Positions 31,966 to 43,728 are shown, counted from the first letter of the stretch. The stretch is 64,000 bases of DNA from Gigaspora margarita (GCA_009809945.1 WTPW01000415.1:317911-381910); one strand, 5' to 3'. Numbers and translations are program-made. Notes: generated by a model not told the origin, from the letters alone.

Positions 31966-32430
31966 AAAAAATTAAATCAAAAAAATAATTTAAAATAAAA
32001 TATTATAATTTAATAAAATAAAATATTTTAAAAAAATAAAATAAACTAATTAAAAAAATAAAATAAAAAATAATTTAAAAAAAAATAAAAAAAGTAATTT
32101 TAAAAATAAAATGAAAATGAATTATAAAAATAAAAATAAAATAATATTTTTTAAAAAAAATGAAAAAAATAAAAAATTAAAATGAATTAAAACAAATAAA
32201 AAATAATTTAAAAAAATAATTTAAATAAAATAAAATAATTTAAAAACAAAATTAAAATGAATTAAAAAAAATTAAATAATAAATAATTTAAAAAAAATAA
32301 AAAAAATAAATAAAAAATTAAAACAAATTAAAAATAATTAAAAAAATAACAAACAAATAATTTAAAAATAAAATTAAAATAAATAAAAAAAATAGTTTTT
32401 AAAAAAAGAAATATAATTAAAATAACCCAT
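31966..32430. repeat. A-rich low-complexity tract
   Basis: Almost only A and T, built from AAAATAATTTAAAAA and ATTAAAATGAATTA permutations. Comparable tracts lie at 35430-35745 and 41460-41640. Confidence 0.7.
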
Positions 32431-32737
32431 AGTAATTATTACTATGGTCATGTGAAGTACATCTCAGATATGCTTAATGCACAATGACAAATATCATTTA
32501 ATTTTTACTTCCTTTTATTTAAATAATTTTTACTACTTTTGCTTTACTGTTTGTATTACTAATATAGGTTTGCTAATCTACTAAAATTACAAATTTGTTT
32601 GTTTGTTTATTTCTACTTGTAATTGAGCCTTTTGTTTTAGTATTTTCTTTTGCTACTATTTTTTGCTTAGTTACATGTCATGATTATTTTAGCTCTTATT
32701 ACACTACTTTCACCCAAGCATTTGCATTACTAGTATA

Positions 32738-34192
32738 CAGTGGGGGACATATTATTATGGACACTTTTTGGATGACTGTCACTCAAAATCAGGTAAGTAA
32801 ACACAACATGAAATTTATATCACATAACCAGCTGATATAACGATACAATACGCTAAAATTTGGTGCAATTTCATTAGATTGTGCTAGTGTTATACAAAAG
32901 TTAGTTCAAAGTAGCATTTTTGGGTTTGTACAAAAATCGATTTTTGGAATTTATTGAAATTTTTTTTTTAAAACAAAATTTACAAAAAATTAATTTTTTG
33001 CTCAAATTAGTTCAAATTTTGCTCAAATGTAGTGTAACACCTAGGTCACATTATGCGATATAAAAAATATATATTTGTATGACCAATCGGCTTAAAAAAA
33101 CAAATATGCATCTTAATTTTTTTTCACAAAAAATGGGTGTGAAGAAAGATTTACAGAAAGTCAGCGAGGAGCATAATTTATGAACACCAAAGAGGTGATT
33201 CACTTCAAACAATTGCAACTTTAGTTAGTTGTAGTAAAAGTTTCATAAGGAACATCATAAATCTGTACTATGAGTCAAGTACAGAAATTCAAAAAAAAGG
33301 ACTGGTCAACCAAAAACTCTGACACCTTTGGATCTTGAAAATCTTAAAGGCTTAGTCACAAGTGGCAACCGCTATCTCAGCCTTACACAAACAACCAACC
33401 TATACAATTGTCAAAGCAAAAAAACAATTTCTGAAAGTACCATGTACCATGCTTTGCACAGTTTGGGCTTGTTCTCGTGTGTTGCTCCCAAAAACTCTTA
33501 TTATAACTGAGAATATGAAAAAAAGATATAAGGGGAGCTACAAAAATCAGGTGATTTTTTAGGGGAAGGGGGGTAAAAAATATTAAAATTATATATAGAA
33601 GCCTGACCAAATCTACATTAAAGAGGGGGAAGGGAGTAGGCCTCTAGTAAAAAATAATCAGATGATTAATAACACAGCCATAAATGGGCACTTAAATATC
33701 AGAAGTGGTATGTTGTGATTAGACAAGACCTATATACGTCCTTTTCTGGGTTCTTCTAATATATACCAAATAAAAAATAGGCATTAGTAATATCATAGAG
33801 CTGGATGCTCTTTTTAAAAAATCGTGGTATGAAACACCACCAGAACTTTGCCACAGACTGTTGCCAACATCCCCAATTGGGTTGATGCTTGTATAGAAAT
33901 TAGGGCAGACCCATCAAATATTATAATATAATTTGTTTTTTTTTATATAAAATTGTAGAAAAAATAAGAAAAAATAGAAAATGCAAAATTTTGGCTTTTG
34001 TACAAATAAAATATCAAATTTTTAGAATTTTTTGCATCATTTCTGTGCAATATAATGAAATTGTGTAAAATTTTAGTATGTTGTACCGTGAGATTAGACA
34101 GTCATGTGATATAAATTCTGTGCTATATTTACTTACCCAATTTTGAGTGATGGCCACCCAAAAAGTGTCCATAATAATATGATCTCCCACTG
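32738..34192 (+). mobile_element. Tc1/mariner element, internally deleted
   Basis: 1455 bp. Ends CAGTGGGGGACATATTATTA and CAGTGGGAGATCATATTATT (right end complemented). The TIR similarity continues about 150 bp (TTATGGACACTTTTTGG, TCACTCAAAAT, GGTAAGTAAA). TA is duplicated on both sides (32736-32737, 34193-34194). Inside are the N-terminal and extreme C-terminal parts of a transposase without the catalytic core. Confidence 0.85.
33135..33925 (+). pseudogene. Tc1-type transposase, core missing
   Basis: The N-terminal helix-turn-helix region reads TESQRGAIIYEHQRGDSLQT, IATLVSCSKSFIRNIINLYY, then TGQPKTLTPLDLENLKGLVT and SESTMYHALHSLGLFS, across frame changes and one stop. This is the paired-like DNA-binding part of Tc1 transposases. 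The DD[E/D] catalytic core is absent. Only the final piece is seen near 33810-33920: SWYETPPELCHRL, then NWVDACIEIRADPSN. It cannot transpose, but its TIRs could be used by a full-length relative. Confidence 0.7.
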
Positions 34193-34499
34193 TAGTTGCA
34201 TTAATTTACTATAGTTACGAATTTGCTTGCTTACTTTTTAACTTGTAACTGATATTATTTTCTTTTTGTTAGCACATTTTTATTTTATTTAGTAATGTGT
34301 TTTGCATTCTTTTAGCTTCTTGTTACTATACTTCTTTTGGCACAATTTTATTTTAGTACTATACTGTCCTGATTGTTAGGTTTATTTATTGTTGCATTGT
34401 CTCATTGTATATCTAGTGACACTCTTTATAAAGAACTTATAACTATGGAGGATAATTCAGTAGTACTATTTCTTGTTATGAAATGTTTAGTTTATTTCT

Positions 34500-34925
34500 A
34501 AGCTTCTTTTTTTTGTATTTTAGATGTAGATTCATTAGTATTTTTAAATGACTTTTTAATAGATTTAGAATCTACAAGAAGTGGGAGCATAAAGCCAAAA
34601 GCTTCTGAAATATGCAAAACAACAAAAATTGAGCAGAGTGGTGAAGATCTTCAAATTTCAGTGAGTGATTCAGTTTTTGACATTAGAATTGGCTGAAGCA
34701 TGACTCAATAGTTATGTCAAAGCTACAGGTTTTTCTCTATATCAAAAAAGAGTAGAATTTAATGATAACAATGAAGTTAAATGATATATATTTGAATATA
34801 CATATTCTGGAGAATGTGTTAGTAATCAGATTGTTGACCTTTTACAGCAATGTAATAGAAGTTCAGCTAAGTGTTAATGAATAGCCTTCTTCATTCATTC
34901 TTGTATAAATTCTAATTTGAATTTT
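34500..34925 (+). pseudogene. MULE/FAR1-like transposase N-terminal fragment (tentative)
   Basis: Not an open frame, but a clear coding trace: STRSGSIKPKASEICKTTKI, then after a shift LAEA-TGA-LNSYVKATGFSLYQKRV, EFNDNNEVK-TGA-YIFEYTYSGE and NQIVDLLQQCNRSSAKC, then TAA, TGA and IAFFIHSC. A start of this kind (aromatic GFSLYQKRV, then FEYTYSGE and a Cys) is usual for FAR1-like zinc domains preceding MULE transposases in this fungus. The TGA codons sit where Trp would fit. The rest of the gene is missing. Confidence 0.4.
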
Positions 34926-35429
34926 TTTTTTGTTTTAGTGAATAGGACCTAGTAATTTAGAATAATAAAATAATATATCATTTTTTGTGCTGGCAACATT
35001 TTTTTAATAGTATTACCAAAAGCTGGGTTTTTTTAAGTATATGCTCTGTGAGACTACTGCCTAGCTATGAGCAAAGCAAGCAGTGTATGGCAACTATGCT
35101 AGCATATTAAGGTAAGCATATATCAACACAGAATTATTGTATTAAATGATTTAATAACCAATCTAGCATATATAATCCAATTTCATAACATTATTCGTCA
35201 TTGAATTTATTGGCTCGAGTATAATTTTGTAATTTATCATATAGAGATATACATGAAGTGAATTAGTTTTGTATAGTAGCACGATATCAAAATTTAATAT
35301 ATTATATACTTTAATTATTTTTGTATGTATAAAATTATCACGTTTTATTATATTATGTGACCATAGTGATTGTTATAGTTTTAAATTTTTTGGTTATACA
35401 AAAGGGTGGTGATGGTTACCACTGGTTAT

Positions 35430-35745
35430 AGTTAGAAATATTCTTAAAAAAAATGTAAAAATAATAAAAATTAAAATGAATTAAAAAAAAAACAAAAAAA
35501 ATAATAATAAATTAAAATGAATTAAAAAATAATTAAAAAAATAATGAAAAAAATAATTTAAAATAAAATTAAAATGAATTAAAAAAAAAATAATTTAAAA
35601 AAATGAAAATAATAAACAAATTAAAAAAAAAACTGAAAAAAATAATTTTAAAAAATAAAAGTTAAAATAAATTAAAATTTAAAAAAAAAAAACAAAAACA
35701 AATAAATATTGGGTAAATAATAAAAAAATAAAAGTTAAAATTTTA
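35430..35745. repeat. A-rich low-complexity tract
   Basis: ATTAAAATGAATTAAAAAA-type repeats, as at 31966 and 41460. Confidence 0.7.
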
Positions 35746-36045
35746 GCCCCTACTTGGCTATCCTTTTATATATGTTTATTTCAGTTTGTAAAAGAAAACC
35801 GGCTAAATAAATATTTGTTTTCTTAATCAATTGTAAAATGCTAGAGAATTAGTATTAATAAGTAAGAAAAAATATTTAAATAAACATTTAATTTTTACAG
35901 AAATCTATTAAAAAACAAAAATTCAAATTGATATTTTTTTACATTAATTTTTAAGCAATCTGATCAATAATTTATTTTATTCAATGAGGGACAAAATTTG
36001 CATTCAACCAATAGAAACTTGGAGAATTAGTAAACCCAAACTTCC
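35745..36045. repeat. Dispersed direct repeat, copy 1 (300 bp)
   Basis: TATATGTTTATTTCAGTTTG, GTAAGAAAAAATATTTAAAT, GGGACAAAATTTGCATTC and AGAATTAGTAAACCCAAA follow in the same order and orientation as at 41645-41935. Each copy follows an A-rich tract. Confidence 0.75.
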
Positions 36046-36654
36046 AATTATTGCATATTTTAAATAATGCAAATCTGAATTGTAAATATATACAAAGTTT
36101 TTTTTTTCAGATGAATGCATATATAATTTTTTATTTATTTATATTATTGCAAAGCAATAATAATAAAACTCATCGTTTAATAACAGGTTCAGTATCTAGT
36201 CATTAATAAAAGTTGTAAAAATTTAGTATTTAATTTTAATTTTTTAAAATTTATAAAGATAAATAAATTTATCAAAATTTATATTGTATAACTTTAAAAT
36301 CTAAAAAATTTTATCTAATTTTATATATAAAAATCTAAACAAATATTTAATAGTAAAAGTTAGTAAAAATTTTAAATTGAAATTATTTGTTAAATATTAT
36401 ATTAATTTTAATAATTTTAATTTTATTATAATTAGAACACTTATTTTTATAACTTTTATTAAAAATTTAAAAAAAATTATATAATAAAATATTTTTAAAT
36501 AATGTTTAAAATTTATAAGGTAGCTAGTAAATATATAAAAAAATTTGATATTACTAAATTTTCTAGACAAAAAAAAATTATATAAAATAAAATAGCAGCT
36601 AAAGCTATTTTAACAATTGGTACAGTTATGATTACTTTAATAAAGTAGAATATA
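36046..36654. other. Gene-free AT-rich stretch
   Basis: Holds a lone TATTGCAAAGCAATA palindrome (about 36147). Nothing else recognised. Confidence 0.4.
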
Positions 36655-36908
36655 TGGGCTTGGTGCTACAGAAAAGGAGGAAATCAACAAAAAAAAAAGA
36701 TCTTTAAAAAATCAATTTTTATATTATAAATTTTATAATAAGCTATAAGAAATTATAGATTTTGAAGAACTATATTGCAAAATTTTATTAATACAACTAC
36801 TTTTGTGTCTTAAGTAAAAAATGATCCTAATTGTATTCTAAATTAATTTATATAAAAATTAATTTCAAAATATTGTCATTTTCCCTCTTTTTTGTAGCAC
36901 CAAGCCCA
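36655..36908. mobile_element. TIR element, TA target, TGGGCTTGGTGC ends
   Basis: 254 bp. Left TGGGCTTGGTGCTACAGAAA, right complement TGGGCTTGGTGCTACAAAAA. TA flanks. The ends resemble those of 20320-20906. No coding sense. Confidence 0.75.
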
Positions 36909-37324
36909 TATTATTTAAAAAATAGTTTATTTTTTAAATTTCTAGAAATTTACTTTCAAAAACTAGCACATTGTAGTTCAATATATTACTGGTAGTATAG
37001 TGAAATCCTAACCATTAATTAAAAAAAAAACTAAATTATCTTGGTGGAATTATACAAAGATAGAAGGGTTCCAATTGTCATGTATTCATTATCATACCAT
37101 ATGATCTTTGAGGTCTAATTTTCTTTACAATAGTGGTTTTGTCAAGGCTTACTTCCTAATTCTGCAAGAAACAGAAGTATAAGAGTTGAGATTGAAAAAA
37201 AAGGTATAAGATAGAATGGAATTTTTTCTGAATAGTATATTCCAGTGCTACCATCTGGTGCATGTATTAGTATCAAGTGAAGAAATCACTCAATCATTAT
37301 ACATATGACAAATAGACATTTATA

Positions 37325-37786
37325 CAGTACCAGTTAGTGAAAACTATCTATTTTTTTTAGCATTGTTTAAAGTCTAATAACTTCACAACAAGTAAGTATT
37401 TTAAAAATCTCTCTTATAAATTTTTTATTTGTAATCTAAACTACAAATCTGTAAAACAAATTTTTGATATTTTGCTTTTTAAAGAAGTTATAAGGGTTTA
37501 AAGTTCAGCAACTTTTATAGTAAAGTAGAAATTTGGTGCAGAACAATCGACCAATCAGATTGCTGCTTAATCATGTGCTCGCGATTTGATTGGTTAATAT
37601 TAATTATTAAAAATAACTAAAGACAGTATAAAATGCAAAATTTGGCACTTATTATATAAAAAAAATCATTTTTATATTTTAACCAATTATAAATTTGTTA
37701 TGCAAAAATTAGCTAATCAGAATCGTTATAAAATTCTCAAATTTGGTGCCTTTAAAAAAATGGATGGTTTTTGCTATCCAGTACTG
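37325..37786. mobile_element. Tc1/mariner-type MITE (TA target), copy 2
   Basis: 462 bp. Ends CAGTACCAGTTAGTGAAAAC ... GTTTTTGCTATCCAGTACTG with TA on each side (37323-37324, 37787-37788). Internal landmarks (AAAAATCTCTCTTA, ACTACAAATCTGTAA, AAATTTGGTGCA) match 19140-19581. Confidence 0.75.
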
Positions 37787-38089
37787 TAGTAACAAAAATT
37801 AATGTTTTAGGAAATAGAGTGAGCAATTAAAGACAATAATATATAACAATAGATTTTAGAAATAATTATAGAATAAAATATTATTTATAAATATAGGAAC
37901 AGAAAAGGAATAAATATAGAATAGAACAAATAACAAATAAGGAAACAAATAAGAATAAGTAATACAAAAATAGAAATGTTTGGCAATATGGCACATGAGA
38001 TTAGGTCTCCACAAAAATTATCTATGCGATTTCAGAGTTTTTAAAGGCTATAAAACCAATATTACACAATTAATATGAAATTAGCATGA

Positions 38090-38285
38090 TAAACCCACTT
38101 TCAGAAAACATGCTTCATTTATACTATACATGTGCTTTCTGCTAGTAGCAGGCCTTTAAAGTCAGATGGGTACTTGTCTGAGGACCAGGCCTGGACCTGT
38201 ACCCATTTGAATTTAAAGGCTACTGCTAGCAGCAAGTACACATGAGGTATAAATGACACATATTTTTCAAAAGTGGAATTATCAT
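38090..38285. repeat. Internal hairpin, about 195 bp
   Basis: CACTTTCAGAAAACATG ... TTCATTTATAC ... GCTAGTAGCAGGCCTTTAAA faces TTTAAAGGCTACTGCTAGCA ... GTATAAATGACACAT ... AAAAGTG. GC content is higher than the surroundings. Confidence 0.7.
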
Positions 38286-39142
38286 ACTAATTCCACATAA
38301 TGATTTTAGTTCAAGCATCTGATCACTTGTACCAAAATTTTCAAGAAGGCCAACCTATGAAAACTCTATATTTAACGCATAAAATAGCAAACTGATTTTA
38401 TGCAGTTATTGTCATTAAAGTCCATAAGCCAGTACTTGTTATTTAGAGTAAAGTTCATAGACTACCTGCTATCAAGCTTAAAGTTTATCACTTACCACAG
38501 GAACAGTACTTGTTGTTTAGAGATAAAGCTCATAGACTATTTGTTGACAAGCTTAGAGTTTATCACTTACTGTAAAACTAAGCCAACCTTCTGGGCTATT
38601 GAACAAAGTTGTAGCAAGTAGAACAATCCCTGAAGTTTAGTTTTGAAATGGGTTTTATGTCTAGCATATCTCCCACCTACTCTCTTTTATTTGGGTATTT
38701 TTCTGCTCCTTGGATTTTTTGAAATTTTATCAAAAAGTGGGCATTCCAGCTTACACTCACCAAAAGATTAGTAGTGTTTACTTTTTTTCAAATTGGAAAT
38801 ATGTCCTGAACAGGAACTAGTGCAGTTACAAGTAATTTTGAGTTTATTTAATAAACAAAAAATGACGTGTTAGAGATTTGGAGGGCATGTAAAAAATTTC
38901 TTACAAGGACTTTTAGTCATCGATGTATTTTTTTTATATACATATAGTATTTTGATAGATGTTCTATACAATATTATATAATTTTTATTGTTATGTACAA
39001 ACTTATTAGCACCTTCATTTCTTTTTCTTTTCTTTTTTTACTTTTTCTTTAGTTTCATTTAGATTTATTTTTTTCTTTTGGTTGTAATTTTGATTTTAAC
39101 TTGGTTTTATCATTTCGATAGAGTAGCTTTGCCCTTATTTAA

Positions 39143-39368
39143 TGTCGGGGATGATGCTGAAATCGGATGATCCTGAAATTTTTTTTATTTTGATATGAAA
39201 TTTTAAAATTTATTTGAGATGTTTTTTCATTTTTGTCTTATAGGGTTAGGGTAAGGTTTGGGTATAGATTTGATATTTAAAGAGTATATGTGGATTTTAG
39301 TAGGGCTTATAGTTTCAAATCAAGACCCCAAATTTCAGCATCATCCGATTTCAGCATCATCCCTGACA
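39143..39368. mobile_element. MITE with 5-bp TTTAA duplication
   Basis: 226 bp. Left end TGTCGGGGATGATGCTGAAA, right complement TGTCAGGGATGATGCTGAAA, both continuing TCGGATGAT. TTTAA on each side (39138-39142, 39369-39373). Contains GGGTTAGGGTAAGG but no telomere array. Non-coding. Confidence 0.75.
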
Positions 39369-40419
39369 TTTAATCTTTTTCCTTTTTTATTCTTCTATAT
39401 GAGAAGCTCAAGGAGGATGTTTTTAGGAGGAATTGATTTTGAAGTAAGGTAGCCAAGACCTGGAGTCATTCTCTAAGAAATATTCAGTTGAGTTGGTATG
39501 GTTTAGGGACTAACAGATATCAGTACAACAACTATACCTGGATACTAGTGGAGTTGTCAGGTATTACTGCACTAATATTAATATTAGAACTTAAATTTGT
39601 ATGTACTCTGCATAAAATTGTCTAATAAAGTAGTACAAGGTTGTAAAGTAAAAAATATCAGTTCAAGCATCAATTGTGTAACATTGTTTTATAGCCTTCA
39701 AAAATTCTAAAATCACAGGTAATTTTTGCAAAGGCCTACATGGAATCTTTACCTACTTATGGCACAAAAAACAATTTATATCCCTGTATTAACACTAGTC
39801 TAGAACCTGAATAGAGCCACAGCAATATAAAAAATTTAAATTTAAATTATAGGTGCCTTGCGCACTCAATTTTAAAATTGATATGTGTTTTCTCAATAAA
39901 TTTTAAAGCTAATGCACAAGTAAATACTAGAAACATAGTCATATTTATATAACAGAGTATGTAGTTTATAGCTATTTAGAATATAGAAAAGTTTTATGTT
40001 TGATTTGAATCATATAATCTAACATTTAACAACTAATAAAATGTTCTGTTTGGGGCTTTGCTATTAAATATAGTGCACATTATCTATTAGGTTAAATATT
40101 AATTGTAATATGTGCATGTTGCATATTCAAATTTTTATTATATTCACAAAAATAGAACTTATATACAGAATAAACATAGCACACACCAATTTTTTTTTAC
40201 TAAGCCACAGTCCCAAAGTGAATCAGAATGATCCTTATATAATTCATAATGGAGTCGCCAAAATTCTGGGTCAAAATAGTAGAGTGCATCAGAATACTGG
40301 TTAGTTAGATTGGAATTGATCAATTTTGTCCAAGATCATTAAAAATTTTACTAATGAAATTATATCCATTTATTAAATAAAAAATGTCCAACTGATAATT
40401 TTGCTATAGAACCTGTTTA

Positions 40420-40475
40420 GGTTGTTTGAAGTTAATTTTTTAGGTAATTCACCCCTTCCCTTCCTCTTTGATATT
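40420..40475. repeat. Truncated Tourist-like MITE, left end
   Basis: TTA, then GGTTGTTTGAAGTTAATTTT and a C-rich run, as at 57877. No matching right end within 400 bp. Confidence 0.55.
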
Positions 40476-40513
40476 TCCTGGTAAATGAATATATAAAAAT
40501 GTAAAGATTAATA

Positions 40514-41328
40514 GGTATCCATTTGGCTATTGTACTAAATTTAGTACAAGCAAAAAATTAATTTGAATTAATTATTTGACCAAATTTTATCAAATTTTGC
40601 CAAAATATATTTGAATATTAGAACATTCTTTTTGTACAATTTCAATAATATTAATTAATAAAAATTTTGTATAGCTTATTCTTAAACTTGTTGTATTGTT
40701 CTAAAATTTTGCTGTACTAAATTTAGTACAGTATTAAAAAAAATTATAGTATACAAAAACTTGTAATAAAATTAAAAAAAAAATAAATTTTTAGATTGTT
40801 TTGGATCCAATCTTGATTTTGGTATGATTAAAAAAAAATAAATAATAGATTTTTAAATAGCTTAAATAAACCTGTTTTATAGTGATACATGTCTAAAAAT
40901 AGTTAGTCTTTTCAAATATTTTATATAGTAAACCATAGTAAAAACATAGTAAAAAATTAGTAAATTTAAATTACTTATAACTTTTTATATACTAACTAAT
41001 TTTAATAATTTTACTACCATTAGAATCAGAAAAATTAGCTCTACAACTATATTAAAAATTTAACAAAATTTTATTAAATAAATTTTTTGTTATTTATAAT
41101 TTAGTGTTTTTTGGTGGCACATTTAGTAGCAATTTTTCTTTTAAATATATTAATATAAATTTTGATAAGTAAGTTGATTTCTAAATATACAAAAATAAAA
41201 CATAAATATAGAATTATATGTTGGATAAATTTAATTTAAAGTTATTAATACCAATTTTTCAAAATTTTCTTTTAATACTGTACTAAATTTAATACATTGT
41301 GCTAAATTTAGTACAGCAAACGGATACC
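40514..41328. mobile_element. TIR element, GGTATCC ends
   Basis: About 815 bp. GGTATCCATTTGGCT and the right complement GGTATCCGTTTGCT are each followed by TGTACTAAATTTAG-type palindromes. That palindrome (TGTACTAAATTTAGTACA) recurs at about 40531 and 40706, with variants at 41279 and 41299. No ORF of note; the target duplication is ambiguous. Confidence 0.6.
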
Positions 41329-41350
41329 CATTAAAAAAATAAGAAACCGA

Positions 41351-41457
41351 ATAACCACGAAATAACGCGATGGTGTGTGGCTTCGAATTTTGACCTAAAT
41401 TAAGCTTAATTCAGGCTGAAATTCGAAATAACTCCCTATGCGTTATTTCGCGGTTAT
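41351..41457. repeat. Palindromic element, intact copy
   Basis: ATAACCACGAAATAACGC faces GCGTTATTTCGCGGTTAT (41440-41457). The inner arms GAATTTTGACCTAAATTAAG and TTCAGGCTGAAATTCGAA also pair. A diverged copy is at 31852. Confidence 0.75.
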
Positions 41458-41459
41458 AC

Positions 41460-41640
41460 AGCAAATATATATAAAAAAAAAAATTGAAAATAAAAAAATA
41501 ATTTAAAAGAAATAAAATATTTTAAAATAAAATAAAATAATTTAAAAAATAAAATTAAAACGAATTAAAAAAAATAAAATTAAAAAATTATTTAAAAAAA
41601 AGACGAGAAAAAATAATTTTAAAAAAAGATAAATTACAAA
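41460..41640. repeat. A-rich low-complexity tract
   Basis: AAATAAAATAATTTAAAAAA permutations directly after the palindromic element. Confidence 0.65.
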
Positions 41641-41644
41641 AAAT

Positions 41645-41935
41645 TAAGCTAAAATTTTAGTTCCTAACTAGTTGTCCTCTCATATATGTTTATTTCAGTT
41701 TGCGATGAAAAGATTCAAGAAAAACTGATGAAAAAATAAGTAAGAAATATTTAAATAAACATTAAATTTTACGGAAATAAAATTACAAACCAATTATCCG
41801 AATCAATACTTTTTTTACATACATTTTTAAGCCATCCAATCAGTGATTTATTTCATTCAATAAGGGACAAAATTTGCATTCGACAATAGGAACTTAGGGG
41901 AATTAGTAAACCCAAAATTCCGATCTGTAATCGCT
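41645..41935. repeat. Dispersed direct repeat, copy 2
   Basis: Matches 35745-36045 in order and orientation. CpG dinucleotides here (TTCGACAATAGG, CCGATCTG) correspond to CA/TA at the first copy. Confidence 0.75.
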
Positions 41936-41953
41936 GCATGCATACTAGAGTTG

Positions 41954-42100
41954 CAGGTGAAACTAATCTTCAATGGTGCACCGTGGTGCACCGAAACTGG
42001 TGCACCGATAATTATAAAAAAATCAAATCTTCAACGGTGTACCGATGGTGCACCGTTGGTGCACCGATGGTCCTGGTGAAACTAACTAGTTTCACCAACA
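41954..42100. repeat. GGTGCACCG cluster
   Basis: Six or so GGTGCACCG / GGTGTACCG units. The right side ends in the near-perfect hairpin GGTGAAACTA-AC-TAGTTTCACC, and the left side has a GGTGAAACTAATC copy. Possibly a foldback element. Confidence 0.6.
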
Positions 42101-42329
42101 ACTATACCTTAAAACGATGCAGATCCGTAACTATTAAGGAGGGAGAGCGATGCGTTAACCGATTTAGTTACTAGAAGTTAAGTTTTTGATTTACTCGAAT
42201 AATGGTTTTTCAGCACTACACAAGCTTACTTCCTTTATTTTCTTTGAGTAAATCGAAGAGAACTTCTCTACCTATCTCTCTCTTAATTGAAGTCAAATTC
42301 ATTCGTTTATGTACATTTTAATTTAATAT

Positions 42330-42490
42330 ACGACACGTTAACGTGTTGTTTGGCACGTTAACATGTTGTTTAACACGCTGCGTGCTATTCAACGATGGTA
42401 CCACTAAGCCTAACACGTTGACGTGCTTTCGAGAATGTTTATAATCTGTCCCTTAACACGTATACGTGCTAACACGTTAACGTGTTATGA
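42330..42490. repeat. Cluster of CACGTTAACGTG palindromes
   Basis: ACACGTTAACGTGT (perfect palindrome) occurs at both ends of the cluster, with variants CACGTTAACATG, AACACGTTGACGTGC and ACACGTATACGTGC between. Confidence 0.7.
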
Positions 42491-42689
42491 AAAATTTTAC
42501 AAAAAGAGGTCAGGTTTACACGGATTTGACTTACATTTAATGAATTATACAAAAATAGAAATGAAAATTATTTATTATTATTATTAGTTAGTTGCTGTTA
42601 TTATGATTATTATTAGAATATACTATAAAGAAATCTGTCCATCAATGATTGGTGTTTTATTCATGATTTAATTGGATAATTTATATCAT

Positions 42690-43640
42690 GTGCAAACCCA
42701 ATTTTTGATCGGGTCGGGTGATTTTTTTTTTTTTGGATAGCGTTACTATTCATGATCGGGTGACTTTTGTATAATTTGGATAAATTCTAGGCAATTGCTA
42801 CGGACAACATCACGCACTTATGGGCACAACAATGACCGGCATTACCAAAATGCACTTACCCTAACATTAACTCTAACCTTAAATGTTGTGCCCATAAGCT
42901 AAGCCGAATGTTGTGCACGTAGTTTGTCGGTAAATTATATCATGCGTTACAATTCGTGATCGGATGACTTTTGTATAATTTGGATAAATTATAGGCAATT
43001 ACTAGGACACAGCATCACGCACTTATGGGCACAACAATGACCAGCATTACTAAATTAACATTAACTCTAACCTTAACTATAGCAAATATGGTGCCCGTAT
43101 TTTTTTGGTAAATTATATTTTCGGTAAATAAATAATGCGTTATCAATTCGTGATCAGGTGATAATGAGTTAAACAATTCGTGATCAGGTGGTTTTATTAT
43201 TAATGAGTTAAACAATTCGTGATCGGATGATTTTTAATCGTACTGAACCTCATAATATGGCCAGAATCTGATTGTTTGTTATAATAAATTATTTTATGCA
43301 TTAAAAATAAAATATAAAAAAAATAATAATTCGAAATGGGTGGCACCGAGAAAGAACTCGACTCTGATTATATAGAATTTATATGAACAGAATCGAGTTC
43401 TTTCTCGGCGTCACAAATAATATAATAGCATAATTAGTTAATGTATTAATCAATTCGTAATCGGGTGATTTTTAATCGTATTGAACTTTACAATATAGCC
43501 AGAATCTGATGATAAATTATATTATGCGTTACAATTCGTGATCAGGTGATTTTATTAATGGCGTTACAATTCATGATCAGGTGATTTTATTAATTAGTTA
43601 AACAATTCGTAATCGGGTGATTTTTAATCATACAATATAG
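42690..43640. repeat. Array of GTGATCGGGTGA-containing repeats
   Basis: About ten copies of AATTCGTGATCRGGTGATTT occur at irregular spacing. A roughly 220-bp unit (CATCACGCACTTATGGGCAC, AACAATGACC, ATTAACTCTAACCTTAA) is duplicated at 42808 and 43010. A hairpin with 16-bp arms (CCGAGAAAGAACTCGA, 43346-43361; complement 43393-43408) lies inside. No coding sense. Confidence 0.65.
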
Positions 43641-43728
43641 CCAGAATTTGGTTGTTATTATTAATTTTATTTGGATTAATTATGTAATGATTGCTGCCTT
43701 GTAAAAGTAAACGTTGTCATGTGTAACG

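Larger units (their letters stand above)
37989..39770. mobile_element. Long inverted-repeat element, about 1.8 kb (tentative)
   Basis: AAAGGCTATAAAACCAATAT and TTACACAATTAA near 38045 face TTATAGCCTTCAAAAATTC near 39690. Complementarity extends about 85 bp to GGCACATGAG / CTTATGGCAC at the outer ends. The interior has no recognisable transposase but holds a further hairpin (38090-38280) and a MITE (39143-39368). Target duplication not resolved. Confidence 0.5.

Noticed and set aside
38400..38621. Plus ORF of 73 codons
   Set aside because: Internal direct repetition (AAGCTTAAAGTTTATCACTT-like), no motif, inside a transposon-like region.
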